Assembly: GCF_900660755.1 (NCBI RefSeq)
Contig: NZ_LR215050.1
Location: 1,392,176 to 1,456,175, forward strand
DNA: 64,000 nucleotides
Direction: 5' to 3'
Source of the DNA: Acholeplasma hippikon
GTDB taxonomy: Bacteria; Bacillota_I; Bacilli_A; Acholeplasmatales; Acholeplasmataceae
Shown here: positions 20,095-28,849 of the stretch, piece by piece
Layout: every line of letters begins with the position of its first letter
How positions within the stretch are numbered: position 1 is the stretch's first letter
Position numbers and translations under genes: made by a program
The notes under the pieces: generated by a model
Told to the model about the DNA's origin: nothing
Seen by the model: the letters and a program-made list of their open reading frames with translations, nothing else
Databases searched by the model: none

Positions 20095-21243
20095 ATGGGG
20101 ATGTTAAGTAGATTAGAAGTTAAGAGAAAAAAATTAGTTAGACGTAAAAACAAAGTGGATAAAACTTTTTATAACGGGGTTGTTTCACGTTATAAATACC
20201 CAGTACTTACCCATGAACACATACCTATTTCATGGAGGTTTGATTTAGATCCTAAAACGAATCCCTATGAGATTGAGCGCTTAGGGATAAATGCTGTATT
20301 TAATAGTGGAGCAATCTACTTTAAAGGTGAATTTTATTTAGTACCACGTATTGAAGGGACGGACAGAAAATCATTCTTTGCCTTAGCAAAATCTAAAAGT
20401 GGAATTGATAAGTTTGAAATGATTGAACCGATTATCTTTGATCGAATTGGAGATGAAACCAATCTTTATGACATGAGATTAACAGAACATGAAGATGGAT
20501 ATATTTACGGTATTTTTTGTAGTGAATCAATTAATCCGGAAAAACGTGAATTAATGGATGCGGTCGCTAAAGCAGGTATTGTTCGCACGAAGGATTTAAA
20601 GACTTGGGAAAGACTTCCAAATTTAGAAACCAAAAGTCCACAACAAAGAAATGTCATTTTACACCCGGAGTTTGTGAATGGAAAGTATTTATTATATACA
20701 CGTCCACAAGATGGATTTATTGATGTAGGTGGTGCAGGTGGTATATCGGCTGGATTTTTAGATTCAATGGAAAAACCAGTAATTGATGAAGAAATTTTAA
20801 TTGATAGAAGAATTTATCACACGATTTATGAAACAAAAAATGGTGGTGGATGTGTACCAATTAAAACAAGATTTGGGTTTATCCATATTGCCCATGGGGT
20901 CAGAAATACAGCGGCAGGTCTTCGTTATGTTTTATACGCATTTATGACAGATTTGAATGACCCATTAAAAGTTACTTATAAACCAAGTGGATACTTCATG
21001 GCACCACAAAATGAAGAACGTGTTGGGGATGTATCGAATGTCTTATTCGCTAATGGAGCGATTTTAAAGGATGATTTAATTTATTTATACTATGCATCAT
21101 CTGATACGAGATTACATGTTGCAACAATTCCAATTGAACGAATGCTTGATTATTTAATAAATAATCCAAAAGAAGCATTTAATACGTATGATTCAACAAA
21201 ACAAAGAATTGAATTAATAAAAAGAAATAAAAAGGGGGAGTAA
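20095..21243 (+). CDS. GH130 4-O-beta-D-mannosyl-D-glucose phosphorylase-like enzyme
   Basis: Second GH130 enzyme, 382 residues, longer at the N-terminus than the 18014 gene and only distantly similar. RYKYPVLTHEHIP, GINAVFNSGAIYFKGEFYLVPRIEG and YDMRLTEHEDG (about D126) are the landmarks. These resemble the mannosylglucose phosphorylase subgroup, which yields mannose 1-phosphate and glucose. Placement directly after the epimerase gene supports that role. A clear AAGGAG ribosome site precedes the ATG by 8 bases. Confidence 0.88.
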   Translation: MGMLSRLEVKRKKLVRRKNKVDKTFYNGVVSRYKYPVLTHEHIPISWRFDLDPKTNPYEIERLGINAVFNSGAIYFKGEFYLVPRIEGTDRKSFFALAKSKSGIDKFEMIEPIIFDRIGDETNLYDMRLTEHEDGYIYGIFCSESINPEKRELMDAVAKAGIVRTKDLKTWERLPNLETKSPQQRNVILHPEFVNGKYLLYTRPQDGFIDVGGAGGISAGFLDSMEKPVIDEEILIDRRIYHTIYETKNGGGCVPIKTRFGFIHIAHGVRNTAAGLRYVLYAFMTDLNDPLKVTYKPSGYFMAPQNEERVGDVSNVLFANGAILKDDLIYLYYASSDTRLHVATIPIERMLDYLINNPKEAFNTYDSTKQRIELIKRNKKGE

Positions 21244-21247
21244 ATAA

Positions 21248-22561
21248 ATGAAGAAACTTAGTCTAATCATTTTATTATTGGTGTTAGGTTTAGCACTTGT
21301 TGCATGTACTGCGCCTACACAAACAGAAGAACCACCTAAAGATGAAACTGCACCTGTGATTAATGGGGTGAAAACAATTTATCATGAAATTGGTGCGGAT
21401 GTACCAAATTTCTTACAAGGTGTTTCAGCATTTGATGAAACAGATGGTAATGTAACCGATAGCTTAGTTGTTGATGCAAGAAACGTCAACTTAGGTAAAG
21501 AAGGGTTATATACCATTACGTACTTTGCTTATGATAAATCAGGAAACCGTGGTAGTAAAGAAGCATCTGTAAATGTATCTGCACCAGATGTTGTTGACTT
21601 AACGCAACCAAACTATCCAGCAAAAGAAGGATTAATTAAAGCAGATATGGGTAGTTATACATCAATTGGTGATGATGAAGCAGAGTTAATTACACTACCT
21701 CCATTAATTACAATTGAATATAATGAAGCAGCATCAACTGATTTAACTTGGCAAACTTATCATGTTTTACAGTTAGCGACAAATAATTATTTAAGAAAGA
21801 CACACCTAGGATTTAATGTTGTTGGTGGCGGGGTTTCAATCTATATTAAATTAATGACTTCTGATGGTAAGTTATTAATGGAAAGAGAAGTTGCCTCAAC
21901 AATGATTTGGAGAGAAGTTGTGATTGAAATTCCTGAAACACAACGTCATTTATTAAATAAACCACTAGAATTATTTATTTATGCGCCAAGACCAACAGCA
22001 ACACCACAATCAGGATCAGTATCTGTTTCTGGTATTTGGTTTGAAGGTGATAAAGAACCAAGTATTAAATTAGAATATGATGAAGTTGATTTTGAAACGG
22101 TTTATACTTTAGATATTTCAGATTTATCAAACCAATTTGATAGTTTTGATGATGAAGGTAAAGCGGGTAATGGATTAATGACGATTAGTTATCAAGCAGA
22201 AACTGGAGTAACTATTCAAAATAATGGTTTTAATGATTGGGCAAACGTTGCCTTTAGAGTACCTGATAAAGATTCAGAAGGTGATCCGTTAGTCTTAAAT
22301 GAAGTAGAATTTGTGGTTATTAAATTATCGATTACAAGTGGTGCAATTGTTAAAGCGAAAGCTGATTGGAATTCACCAGACTTATTTGAATTTGATGGAA
22401 CAAAAGATGGAACTATGCAATATTGGATGTTACCTGTAGGACCGAATGGCTATCCTGCTTGGGCAGCTGTATCAATCGCAGCAAGTTATTTACAACAAGG
22501 AACAAGTAGTGCAACAATCGTCATTGAAAAGATTATACTTGTTAAAAGTATAGGGCAATGA
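21248..22561 (+). CDS. Ig-like (DUF5011-type) surface lipoprotein with C-terminal binding-type domain
   Basis: Lipoprotein of 437 residues. The signal peptide ends in LVAC. Residues of about 28-115 form a DUF5011-like Ig repeat (APVINGVKTIYHEIG ... FDETDGNVTDSL ... YTITYFAYDKSGN). Two beta-sandwich segments of CBM type follow (about 125-275 and 285-435). There are no catalytic motifs I recognise. Its stop overlaps the mannanase start as ATGA. It is probably an accessory glycan-binding protein that holds mannan near the mannanase. Confidence 0.7.
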   Translation: MKKLSLIILLLVLGLALVACTAPTQTEEPPKDETAPVINGVKTIYHEIGADVPNFLQGVSAFDETDGNVTDSLVVDARNVNLGKEGLYTITYFAYDKSGNRGSKEASVNVSAPDVVDLTQPNYPAKEGLIKADMGSYTSIGDDEAELITLPPLITIEYNEAASTDLTWQTYHVLQLATNNYLRKTHLGFNVVGGGVSIYIKLMTSDGKLLMEREVASTMIWREVVIEIPETQRHLLNKPLELFIYAPRPTATPQSGSVSVSGIWFEGDKEPSIKLEYDEVDFETVYTLDISDLSNQFDSFDDEGKAGNGLMTISYQAETGVTIQNNGFNDWANVAFRVPDKDSEGDPLVLNEVEFVVIKLSITSGAIVKAKADWNSPDLFEFDGTKDGTMQYWMLPVGPNGYPAWAAVSIAASYLQQGTSSATIVIEKIILVKSIGQ

Positions 22562-24891
22562 TTGAAAAAGTATTTAGAAAAATAAGTATTGTTATCCTTT
22601 TAACCGTATTAACCTTATTATCAACAAACATCACCTATGGTGCAATTACTAAAAACACACCATTTGTTGAAGCGAAAAATGGAAAGTTTTATATAAGGGA
22701 CGATGAATTTAGATTTGTAGGAACAAATAATTATTATTTACATTATAAAGATAAATTAATGATTGATGCAGTCTTAGATGATGCAAAAGAAGCTGGATTT
22801 AATGTGATTCGCATGTGGGGATTCTTAGATGGAGACTCAAACTCAATTACTGAAAATAAAGCTTATATGCAACCAGAACAAGGTGTTTTTTCAAAGCCAT
22901 CTTGGGCTGAACATGATTTTGTGAGTGGCTGGGACCAAATGGATTATGCTATATCAGAAGCTGCAAAAAGAGATATTCGATTAATTATCGTTTTTACAAA
23001 CTATTGGGATGATTTTGGTGGTATTAGTGAATATGTTAATTGGTATAATGAAAAATATGGTTATACAAGATTCCATCCAAATTATTTGCATAAAAAAGAC
23101 TTCTATACAAATGAAGAAGTTAAATCTTACTATAAAAATTATGTAAGTTACTTACTAAATAGAACAAATCAGTTTAATGGTAGAAAATATATTGAAGATC
23201 CAACCATCTTCTCATGGGAACTAATGAATGAACCAAGAAACCCTAAACTAGAAGGTGGAAAAATAGAAGATGTAACCAATTGGGCTGATGAAATGAGTAG
23301 ATTTGTTAAATCAATCGATCCGAATCATATGGTTGCCTTAGGCGATGAAGGTTCATTTGATAAAAGAGCAGATTGGGATTATATGAAACAAGCTCAACAC
23401 ATTTATGATGGTAGTGAAGGTGTTGACTTTGAAAAGGTATTAGCACTTGAAAAAATAGATTTTGGAACCTTTCACTTATATCCTGAAAGTTGGGGAATTA
23501 ATCACTCTCATATGGAGTGGGGTAGAAAGTTTATTATAGACCACATTAATGTTGGGAAAACTTTAAATAAACCAGTTGTTTTAGAAGAATTTGGGATTAG
23601 TGCGAATCTAGGTAGAAATAGAGAACTCATTTATACTGACTGGCTAACTGCTGTTTATGAAAATGGTGGTGCTGGGGTAATGTTTTGGATGTATGCTAGC
23701 CTAGATACTTCAGATAATGCTGTTGATGGAGGATACTATCCAGATTATGATGGGTTTAGATTAGCTGAAATACCAGGTAAGTATAAAGAACTAGATGTCT
23801 TAAAAGATTTTGCTAAACGTTTTAGTGGTGTTGAAGTTCCGTTTGTTGAAAAGATACATGTAATTAGTCCTTATACAACAACTGGATATATTCAAATCGA
23901 AAGTGATTTATATGAAAATCAAATGTATCCAATTCATGTGATTGTAGATACAAAACGAGATGTTAAAAAAGTTGAAATGTATTTAGATGGTGAACTTTAT
24001 ACAACACTTAAATTCAATAAAGATACAAATCGTTATGAAACAAACTTTAATATGCGTCATATTTATAGAGGTTCTAACGTTTTCTTAGAATTTAAAGCAT
24101 ATGTTGGTTCAAATGTGATTCTATCAGAGGCAATTGAAATCAATCGTTTATTAAAATTTGATTACTTTGTGAACGAAAACTATGACTTTAATACACAGTA
24201 TGGCGGAAATGATGTTCAACTTGTTTATTATGGTGCATATAATGCAGATTTTTTAAGTTCAACATGGTCAAATAAAAATGGTGGGATGATTAAAGTTTCA
24301 GCTAATCATAACCGAGATCACTTCTGGAGTGAAGTAAAACTCGAAGTGATGAACTTAAATAAACAACTCTTAGTTTCTAGCTATGGTGTTAGTTATGATG
24401 TTTATTATGAAAAGAGTAAACTAGTTGAAGGAATATTAAAACCTACCGATGAAGCATATGATACAGCACCAGGCTTTCGCCATTATGCAGCACTTGACCC
24501 AGGTTGGATGAAGATTGGTTTAAATGAACATAATATTAAATATTTTAATGTAGAAGAAGTAACGATTGATGGTGTAGTTTATCTTAAACAACATATCATG
24601 ATTCGTTATAATGCCAATAGTAATCATACAAAGTTGGTTTTAGGTTTAGTAACAAACCACTTACTTTATGATGGTGATATCTACATTGATAATCTATCGT
24701 TTTATGGTAGAAAACTTTCTGGTGATGCGTTAGCTCCGGACGATTATATTGATTGGTATTTAGAGAGAGAAGAACAAAATCGAAAAGATAGACAAAAGAA
24801 ACTTATCACAACAATCTCAATTGTTGGTGGAAGTATAGTTGTCTTAGTCGTTCCTGCAGTTATATTCATCATTAAAAAGAAGAAACAATAA
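22558..24891 (+). CDS. Membrane-anchored GH5-type endo-beta-1,4-mannanase
   Basis: Secreted enzyme of 777 residues. A signal peptide (about 1-29) is followed by a (beta/alpha)8 domain. FVGTNNYYLHY, GFNVIRMWGFLDG, the acid/base glutamate in WELMNEPRNP (about E225), and the nucleophile in VLEEFGIS (about E344) are typical of GH5 mannanases. Residues of about 430-725 form beta-sandwich modules. A C-terminal helix (IVGGSIVVLVVPAVIFIIK) plus a lysine tail anchors it to the membrane, outer face, as expected without a cell wall or sortase. It would release manno-oligosaccharides for the ABC importer. Confidence 0.88.
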   Translation: MIEKVFRKISIVILLTVLTLLSTNITYGAITKNTPFVEAKNGKFYIRDDEFRFVGTNNYYLHYKDKLMIDAVLDDAKEAGFNVIRMWGFLDGDSNSITENKAYMQPEQGVFSKPSWAEHDFVSGWDQMDYAISEAAKRDIRLIIVFTNYWDDFGGISEYVNWYNEKYGYTRFHPNYLHKKDFYTNEEVKSYYKNYVSYLLNRTNQFNGRKYIEDPTIFSWELMNEPRNPKLEGGKIEDVTNWADEMSRFVKSIDPNHMVALGDEGSFDKRADWDYMKQAQHIYDGSEGVDFEKVLALEKIDFGTFHLYPESWGINHSHMEWGRKFIIDHINVGKTLNKPVVLEEFGISANLGRNRELIYTDWLTAVYENGGAGVMFWMYASLDTSDNAVDGGYYPDYDGFRLAEIPGKYKELDVLKDFAKRFSGVEVPFVEKIHVISPYTTTGYIQIESDLYENQMYPIHVIVDTKRDVKKVEMYLDGELYTTLKFNKDTNRYETNFNMRHIYRGSNVFLEFKAYVGSNVILSEAIEINRLLKFDYFVNENYDFNTQYGGNDVQLVYYGAYNADFLSSTWSNKNGGMIKVSANHNRDHFWSEVKLEVMNLNKQLLVSSYGVSYDVYYEKSKLVEGILKPTDEAYDTAPGFRHYAALDPGWMKIGLNEHNIKYFNVEEVTIDGVVYLKQHIMIRYNANSNHTKLVLGLVTNHLLYDGDIYIDNLSFYGRKLSGDALAPDDYIDWYLEREEQNRKDRQKKLITTISIVGGSIVVLVVPAVIFIIKKKKQ

Positions 24892-24892
24892 G

Positions 24893-24923
24893 AAAGAGCG
24901 TGTATCATACACGCTCTTTTTTT
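24893..24923 (+). terminator. Terminator of the mannan operon
   Basis: A 12-base-pair stem (AAAGAGCGTGTA with TACACGCTCTTT) with a three-base loop is followed by seven T. It begins directly after the mannanase stop. Confidence 0.93.
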
Positions 24924-24960
24924 ATAAAAAAGAGACAACTTCATATATGAGTTGTCTCTT
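24924..24960 (-). terminator. Terminator of the minus-strand kinase gene
   Basis: AAGAGACAACT and AGTTGTCTCTT form an 11-base-pair stem. Read on the minus strand it is followed by a U run (the A tract at 24925-24930). With the previous hairpin it separates two converging transcripts. Confidence 0.88.
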
Positions 24961-24974
24961 CATTGTTAAATCGG

Positions 24975-25883
24975 TTATAATTTAATTGCGTATAGTGCAG
25001 CTGCTAGTGCTGGGTCAACTGCAGGTTTTAAGATTTCAATGTGTTCATTGATACGTTTAATTTTTTTATGTAGTAAGTTTTTAAACTTGCCATCTACATT
25101 ACCCAAAGAACCTACAATAACAATTTTTGGATGATGTAATTTTAAACGATGGAAGACTGCTTCAATTGCAAGTGCTAATTCAGATGTGGCACGTTCTACA
25201 ATGATACTTGCAAATTCATGATCTAAGTTTGCATACTTTGTCACAAATGGTGCTAGTGATGCAACTTTGGTACGATTGTTGTGAAGTTCATCCATAATGG
25301 GGATAATATCGCTTGCTTCACTTAAATTAAGTTCAAAAGCGATGTCTTTAGCAAATGAATCCACTTGGTATCTGCCATCAAAACATCTAATCATGTAGCG
25401 AATAGCTTCCATACCTAAATGGTATCCAGAACCTAATTCACCTTCTTTATAACCCCAGCCACCTGCTTTATGACGATTGTTTTGTTTATCAAGACCGAAT
25501 GCAACCATTCCGGTTCCACAAATTAAGCACATACCTTCATCAAAAAGAAGACCTGAGTATAACGCATTATACATATCATTTTCAACTTTAATTTTTGTTT
25601 CAGATGTGACACAAGGCAGTTGTTTTAAGATATCTTTGACTTTTTCTTTATCGTCTTTAAAGACAATCCCACCTAAACCAGCAAAAACGCCAGCAAGTTC
25701 AATGTCGTTTTTATCTAAAAATGGTTTTAAGGATTCATATATGTTTTGATAAGTTAGATAAAGTGGCACCGTATCAATTGATGATGGTCCACCGATACTT
25801 TCATAAATGATCTTTTCGTTTTCATTGATGATGATGACTTTTGTTTTTGTTCCGCCACCATCAATTCCTAAAAAATATTTCAT
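24975..25883 (-). CDS. BadF/BadG-type ATPase, probable N-acetylglucosamine kinase
   Basis: ASKHA-fold sugar kinase of about 302 residues. The phosphate-1 motif is FLGIDGGGTKTKV at the N-terminus. LICGTGMVAFG and GGWGYKEGELGSGYHLG are typical of NAGK-like BadF/BadG ATPases. I choose the ATG at 25883 (MKYFLGIDGGG): it has GGGTGA six bases upstream, while a GTG nine bases earlier would sit at the expected transcript start of the TATAAT box near 25901-25906. It is divergent from the GntR regulator. The substrate could be GlcNAc or another hexose. Confidence 0.85.
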   Translation of the reverse strand: MKYFLGIDGGGTKTKVIIINENEKIIYESIGGPSSIDTVPLYLTYQNIYESLKPFLDKNDIELAGVFAGLGGIVFKDDKEKVKDILKQLPCVTSETKIKVENDMYNALYSGLLFDEGMCLICGTGMVAFGLDKQNNRHKAGGWGYKEGELGSGYHLGMEAIRYMIRCFDGRYQVDSFAKDIAFELNLSEASDIIPIMDELHNNRTKVASLAPFVTKYANLDHEFASIIVERATSELALAIEAVFHRLKLHHPKIVIVGSLGNVDGKFKNLLHKKIKRINEHIEILKPAVDPALAAALYAIKL

Positions 25884-25900
25884 TATAATCACCCAACTCC

Positions 25901-25906
25901 ATTATA
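25901..25906 (-). promoter_or_regulatory. Candidate -10 box for the BadF-type kinase
   Basis: TATAAT on the minus strand lies 17 bases before the ATG start of the kinase, implying a very short leader. No clear -35 is seen. Confidence 0.4.
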
Positions 25907-25928
25907 CCATTTTTATGAATTGTTCCAT

Positions 25929-25946
25929 ATGTATTGTAAATGTATT
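25929..25946 (+). promoter_or_regulatory. Putative GntR operator upstream of its own gene
   Basis: Direct repeat ATGTATT-N4-ATGTATT with an 11-base period. The same arrangement occurs before the 26816 operon. It overlaps a possible -35 (TTGTAA, 25934-25939) paired with TAGAAT at 25956-25961, so binding would repress the regulator gene. Confidence 0.65.
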
Positions 25947-25977
25947 TAATTGTGATAGAATTTAAGTGAGGTAACGT

Positions 25978-26703
25978 ATGAAAAAGATAAGTATTGGTCC
26001 TTTATATCTTCAAGTGAGAAGTCACATGAAGAGTCGAATTGAATCAGGTGAATGGCCAGAAGGCAGTGTTATTCCTGGGGAAAATGAACTTGCTGAATTT
26101 TATAAGGTAAGTCGTGTGACCATGCGTACAGCCATTAAAGCGTTAGTTGATGATGGTACATTAGTAAGAAAAGCTGGATTTGGTACAACGGTTGCTATGA
26201 ATAGAAGTTCAATGTCAAACTTCACCTTGGTGAGATCATTTACCAATGAGATGAATGAAATGGGTTTACCTAGTAAAACCATGCAAGTTGAACTTCGTAT
26301 GATTGAAGCAGATGTTATTTTAGCAAGTATTTTTGGTATTCAACCAGGAGATAAACTCTATAATCTGAGACGTGTAAGAGGTACAGTTGTTCCAATACAA
26401 TATTGTGATACTTACCTTTTACCAGTTGTTGAGATTCCAAATGATAAAGAAATACTTACAGGATCGCTTTATGCATTCTTAACCAAACAAAATGTATTCT
26501 TTTCTCACTTCGAAGAAGTGGTGACTGCTGTAAGAGCACCAAAACCAATTCGTCAAGCGCTTCTCATTTATGATGAATATACACCACAGTTAAAACGTAA
26601 AAGATTTAGTTATGATGACCGCAACAAATTAATTGAGTATACGGAAACCTTTTATCATACTGAACATTATGAATATCGCACAGAAATTTTTTACCGCAAA
26701 TAA
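25978..26703 (+). CDS. GntR-family (HutC/UTRA) transcriptional regulator
   Basis: Regulator of 241 residues. The N-terminal winged HTH shows PLYLQVRSHMKSRIESGEW ... ENELAEFYKVSRVTMRTAIKAL, followed by a UTRA effector domain from about residue 90 to the end. UTRA members usually sense phosphorylated sugars or amino sugars. Matching direct repeats lie upstream of this gene and of the operon starting at 26816, pointing to autoregulation plus control of that operon. The neighbouring BadF-type kinase could make the effector. Confidence 0.92.
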   Translation: MKKISIGPLYLQVRSHMKSRIESGEWPEGSVIPGENELAEFYKVSRVTMRTAIKALVDDGTLVRKAGFGTTVAMNRSSMSNFTLVRSFTNEMNEMGLPSKTMQVELRMIEADVILASIFGIQPGDKLYNLRRVRGTVVPIQYCDTYLLPVVEIPNDKEILTGSLYAFLTKQNVFFSHFEEVVTAVRAPKPIRQALLIYDEYTPQLKRKRFSYDDRNKLIEYTETFYHTEHYEYRTEIFYRK

Positions 26704-26720
26704 AAACTTGCGGTTTTTTT
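26693..26720 (+). terminator. Terminator of the GntR gene
   Basis: ACCGCAA and TTGCGGT pair, with the 5' arm inside the last codons of the gene, and seven T follow. Confidence 0.85.
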
Positions 26721-26734
26721 ATTAAATTTTTTAA

Positions 26735-26752
26735 ATGTATTAAAAATGTATT
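26735..26752 (+). promoter_or_regulatory. Putative GntR operator upstream of the second sugar operon
   Basis: ATGTATT-N4-ATGTATT, the same 7-base direct repeat with 11-base period as at 25929. Its second copy overlaps the -35 of the operon promoter by two bases. Confidence 0.7.
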
Positions 26753-26779
26753 GAACAATGTTTTAATATATGATATTAT
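26751..26779 (+). promoter_or_regulatory. Promoter of the second sugar operon
   Basis: TTGAAC, a 17-base spacer and TATTAT. The transcript would start about 30 bases before the first gene. Confidence 0.7.
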
Positions 26780-26785
26780 TTAATT

Positions 26786-26805
26786 AGAAATCGTTTTCAT
26801 ACGAG
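26786..26805 (+). promoter_or_regulatory. LacI/CcpA-type operator in the leader of the second sugar operon
   Basis: AGAAATCGTTTTCAT fits the cre-type consensus at about 14 of 16 positions and lies just after the -10 box. A bound LacI-family protein would block transcription. The leader also shares the sequence AATCGTT...ACGAGGG with the mannan operon leader at 9814-9834. Confidence 0.5.
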
Positions 26806-26815
26806 GGGGATATCG

Positions 26816-28849
26816 ATGAAAAAAATACTTTTCATACTCCTATGCATAAGTGTTTTATTAATTGCTTGTGTAAAAAAGGAAATCGTACTACCGGGAAATG
26901 ATACATCAAAGTTTACAGAAACCGAAGATGATAAGTTAATCGTAGAAAGTGTTTTAGCCCCTAACTCCACAATTGATGGTTCGTTAGCAGCTTTTGCACG
27001 TTACGAGAAACAACCTAACGAATTTCCACTTACTTTTAAAGAATCTATTACAAGATTCCATCACCTCGTTTTTGAATTTGATGCAGTTTATCCAGTAAAA
27101 GAAATGGTTATCCACAATGAAGATTTAGTTTATATACATATTGAATATAGTTTTGACAAACAAGGATTTACAAGAATAAAGACAACAGACTTAAATAAAG
27201 GAGAAAATAGAATTTCTCTTGATGGAATAAATGCTTATGCCATACGTTTGGTCTTTCCTGATGATAAAAAATACACCATAAACGATGTTTACTTCACACT
27301 TGCCTTAGGCATGATTACTAAACAAAGAGAAGATTGGTTCAATGCTTTTTATCAACGAAAAGGATGGACAGGAGCGGATGGCATTTTTTCTTTTAACTTA
27401 GATGGTACACATCACCTTAATAATGATAGTGAAAAACTATTTATTTTCTCAGATACATTTGTTGGTGAATTATATGAAGAAGCTGAATACAGAAAGACGA
27501 TGGTGATGATTAATAACTCAGTGGGTTATTTAGATCCTAAAAAACCACTAGGAGAAAACTTGACGTTTTTCTATAAAGAATCTTTATTAGGTGCACCTAA
27601 AACTGTTTTTACACCGGAGGCTTATCAAGGAAGACAATTAAGAAATCTGCTTGATTATGATGGGTTAAATCCAGGGGCGAGTAAGGATGGTTTATTAGTT
27701 AAAGATAGTTTTGGTAAACAATATTTAACTGAAGGTAATGAAGCAGAGTTTACAATTGACCTTCAAGCAGTAAAAACATTAAGTAGCATCAATATTTGGA
27801 ACTATAACGATGAAGTAAGTTTTGGGGCAACGGAAGTAAGTATTTATTTATCTAATGACAACTTAACTTATACATTATTTGAAACAACAACATTAGCGCT
27901 TGCATCAGGTTCAAATGAAGAACAACTTACAAAATCTATTGAACTTTCAGAAGAAGCTAGATTTGTTAAGTTTTTGATTAAAAATAACGAATCAAAGATT
28001 GGATTAGGAAAAATATATATTGAAGATCATAACTTAGCACCACTCTTTGGCACTATCTTTGGAAAAGAAGCAGTAACTGAATTAAATGGAGTTGAAAACT
28101 CATCAAGACTTTGGCTACAAGATGGATTAGTTTTAAACAATAAATTTTATGTATATCCAATTTTAGTTAAAGATGTACCTGGTGCATTTAAAGTTCATTC
28201 AGTAAATTTAATTGAAGTACCAATAGTTAATAACAGATTAGTTTATGAAGAAACAAAATATTTAAATACACCACTACAAGTAAGAACTGATGATGGTGGA
28301 GAAATTTTCTATGGTGCAGGCATCATGGAACATGTAGATAAAGATGGATATATTTATATTTATGGTTATAAAGACTTAAACGGTAGATTCTTAACGGTTG
28401 CTCGCTATAAGCCAGAAGATATTAAAGATTTTAATAAGTATGAATTCTTTGATGGTGTTTCTTTCCAACGTGATATTAGAAAATCAGCGCCATTAATGAA
28501 AGGAGTTTCCGCAGAATTATCCGTAACTTACCTTGAAGAAGGTGAAAACAAGGGTAAGTACATGTTAGTTTCGATAGAAAATACCACATCAGGTAGAGTG
28601 GTTATAAGTTATAGTGATACACCATATGGACCATTTAGTCCATTTGAAATGATTTATCAAACAACTGAACATACATATTTAGATGCCTTTACCTATAATG
28701 CAAAGATGCATCCAAGTATTTCTAAACCCGGACGCTATATCATTACATATAACGTCAATTCAACAAATATGAATAGTTTAAGAAATTCACTCATTTATTA
28801 TCCGAGATTTATAGAATTAATTGAGGTTAAGAGAAAGGAAGCGAAATGA
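26816..28849 (+). CDS. Surface lipoprotein, beta-propeller-like (DUF5005-like) with inserted discoidin-type domain
   Basis: Lipoprotein of 677 residues; the signal peptide ends in LIAC. The core shows GWTGADGIFSFNLDG, LFIFSDTFVG, WLQDGLVLNNKFYVYP and YIYIYGYKD, resembling DUF5005/DUF4185-type five-bladed propellers related in fold to GH43/GH130-like enzymes. A discoidin (F5/8 type C)-like beta-sandwich is inserted at about residues 285-405. Its closest relative here is the next gene, which lacks a signal peptide. It is probably a surface glycan-binding or glycan-cleaving protein. The substrate is unknown. Confidence 0.55.
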   Translation: MKKILFILLCISVLLIACVKKEIVLPGNDTSKFTETEDDKLIVESVLAPNSTIDGSLAAFARYEKQPNEFPLTFKESITRFHHLVFEFDAVYPVKEMVIHNEDLVYIHIEYSFDKQGFTRIKTTDLNKGENRISLDGINAYAIRLVFPDDKKYTINDVYFTLALGMITKQREDWFNAFYQRKGWTGADGIFSFNLDGTHHLNNDSEKLFIFSDTFVGELYEEAEYRKTMVMINNSVGYLDPKKPLGENLTFFYKESLLGAPKTVFTPEAYQGRQLRNLLDYDGLNPGASKDGLLVKDSFGKQYLTEGNEAEFTIDLQAVKTLSSINIWNYNDEVSFGATEVSIYLSNDNLTYTLFETTTLALASGSNEEQLTKSIELSEEARFVKFLIKNNESKIGLGKIYIEDHNLAPLFGTIFGKEAVTELNGVENSSRLWLQDGLVLNNKFYVYPILVKDVPGAFKVHSVNLIEVPIVNNRLVYEETKYLNTPLQVRTDDGGEIFYGAGIMEHVDKDGYIYIYGYKDLNGRFLTVARYKPEDIKDFNKYEFFDGVSFQRDIRKSAPLMKGVSAELSVTYLEEGENKGKYMLVSIENTTSGRVVISYSDTPYGPFSPFEMIYQTTEHTYLDAFTYNAKMHPSISKPGRYIITYNVNSTNMNSLRNSLIYYPRFIELIEVKRKEAK

